From contig JAJDAF010000013.1 in NCBI GenBank assembly GCA_029261995.1, positions 124,001 through 188,000 on the forward strand: DNA of 64,000 nt, in the 5' to 3' direction. Origin of the DNA: Candidatus Zhuqueibacterota bacterium. GTDB taxonomy: Bacteria > Zhuqueibacterota > Zhuqueibacteria > Oceanimicrobiales > Oceanimicrobiaceae. Made by a program: the position numbers and the translations under genes. Shown piece by piece: positions 63,272 to 64,000 of this stretch (positions are counted from its first letter, which is position 1; every line of letters starts with the position of its first letter). Under the pieces are notes generated by a model. It had not been told where the DNA came from. It did not search any database and saw nothing but the letters and a program-made list of their open reading frames with translations.

Positions 63272-64000
63272 CTACTTCGCAAGATAGCCCCCGTCCACGA
63301 GCAGGTCACTGCCTGTAATAAACGAAGCGTCGTCGCTCGCCAGGAATGCCACGGCAGCGGCAACCTCTTCGGAACGTCCCTGTCTGCTGAGTAAATGCAT
63401 TGCGGAAGCCTTTCGATCCTCTTCATCCAAATCGAGGTTCAATTGCTTGCACGAATTAACGAACGCAGAGGTGTAGATGTAGCCCGGGCAAATGCTGTTC
63501 ACACGTATTCCGAAAGAAGCCAAGTCCTGGGCCCAACATTTTGTCAAGCCGCGAATCGCAAACTTGGTCGAATTATAAGTGGCAAAGTTCGGTTGTCCAA
63601 CAAATCCGCTCACGGAGGAAAAGTTGATAATACTCCCGCTTGCCAGTTTCTTCATTTGCGGCACCACATGCTTCGTGACCAGGGAAGTTCCCATAACGTT
63701 GATACTGAGAATGTTCTGCCAGTCTTCCACCGTTGCATCTACCCCCTTGAAAACGAAATGCGCAGCAGAGTTTACCAAAATTGCTACCGGTCCCAGTCTT
63801 GTTTCCACGGCAGAACAGGCATCTTCAATCTGTCCTTCATCGCTTATATCTACACAAAACGTTTCGAGATTCATTTCTGCTGCCCTGCCGTTGGCGTCCT
63901 CCTTGATATCGAACAACGCCACCTTACATCCTTCTTCAGCCAGCCTTATGGCGCTGGCAAATCCGAGATCGCCCAACCCGCCGGTTACGATAGCTGTCTT
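63272..64000 (-). CDS. Short-chain dehydrogenase/reductase (5' end outside window)
   Basis: The frame is open to the right edge, where it reads KTAIVTGGLGDLGFAS, the NAD(P)-binding TGxxxxG start of an SDR; the true start lies just outside. The product has NSAAHFVF in the NNAG position, catalytic serine in INFSSVSG, YNSTK (tyrosine and lysine of the active site) and the end SFITGSDLLVDGGYLAK. It is oriented like the corrinoid operon but separated from it by 414 bp. Substrate unknown. Confidence 0.88.
   Translation of the reverse strand, partial: KTAIVTGGLGDLGFASAIRLAEEGCKVALFDIKEDANGRAAEMNLETFCVDISDEGQIEDACSAVETRLGPVAILVNSAAHFVFKGVDATVEDWQNILSINVMGTSLVTKHVVPQMKKLASGSIINFSSVSGFVGQPNFATYNSTKFAIRGLTKCWAQDLASFGIRVNSICPGYIYTSAFVNSCKQLNLDLDEEDRKASAMHLLSRQGRSEEVAAAVAFLASDDASFITGSDLLVDGGYLAK

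Overview
The window (64 kb, no rRNA, tRNA, CRISPR array or transposase seen) looks like a genome fragment of an uncultured bacterium of the Fibrobacterota-Chlorobiota-Bacteroidota (FCB) assemblage. KSB1, Latescibacterota or Marinimicrobia-like lineages fit best. The evidence is the combination of a GWxTD-domain protein, a PorV/PorQ-type outer membrane protein, a carboxypeptidase-regulatory TonB-dependent receptor, FlgD/type IX-like C-terminal sorting tails, and many sugar isomerases, PhyH dioxygenases and enolase-superfamily enzymes. The lineage is inferred from gene families only.

Layout. (1) 1-3455, minus: a sodium:solute symporter, a small lipoprotein and a GxGYxYP-type putative glycoside hydrolase that runs off the left edge. 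(2) 3824-8530, minus: a secreted FG-GAP/ASPIC protein with a sorting tail, a TlpA-like thioredoxin, an outer membrane barrel whose signal peptide is cut off by an in-frame TGA, and a beta-propeller. (3) 8636-15499, minus: TonB receptor, a large secreted protein and a PorV-like protein, closed by a strong terminator. (4) 16118-18419, minus: a GWxTD protein behind a membrane-anchored alpha/beta hydrolase lacking its nucleophile. (5) 18903-26278: carbohydrate genes on both strands (two sugar isomerase/epimerases, a CBM9-like lipoprotein, a PhyH dioxygenase, a GH-like protein, a GH172/DUF2961 protein). (6) 26653-48311, plus: a 21-kb run of catabolic genes: aldose isomerase and ribulokinase-like kinase, then RraA aldolase, glucarate-dehydratase-like enzyme, SDR and SMP-30 lactonase, together with a six-hairpin glycosidase, heparinase-like lyase, GH38 alpha-mannosidase, two PLP enzymes and a duplicated amidohydrolase. 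(7) 48303-48792: a nest of intergenic repeats. (8) 50067-54952, plus: a Ser/Thr kinase with a beta-propeller, a GAF/sigma-54 activator, and a small lipoprotein behind a recognisable -24/-12 promoter. (9) 55110-62857, minus: a corrinoid methyltransferase operon: reductive activator, MtaC-like corrinoid protein, MtaB-like methanol methyltransferase and three URO-D/MtaA-like proteins. A fourth URO-D paralogue lies alone at 48859. An SDR gene runs off the right edge.

How the parts fit. Regions 5-6 can be read as deconstruction of a mannose- and uronate-containing glycan. The released sugars would enter an isomerase/kinase branch and an oxidative non-phosphorylated branch (dehydrogenase, lactonase, dehydratase, aldolase). 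Region 9 would demethylate methanol or another methyl donor through a cobamide. Regions 8 and 9 are the most unusual: a compact kinase/sigma-54 signalling unit with its own target promoter, and a methanol:corrinoid methyltransferase system beside a glycan locus in what looks like an FCB bacterium.
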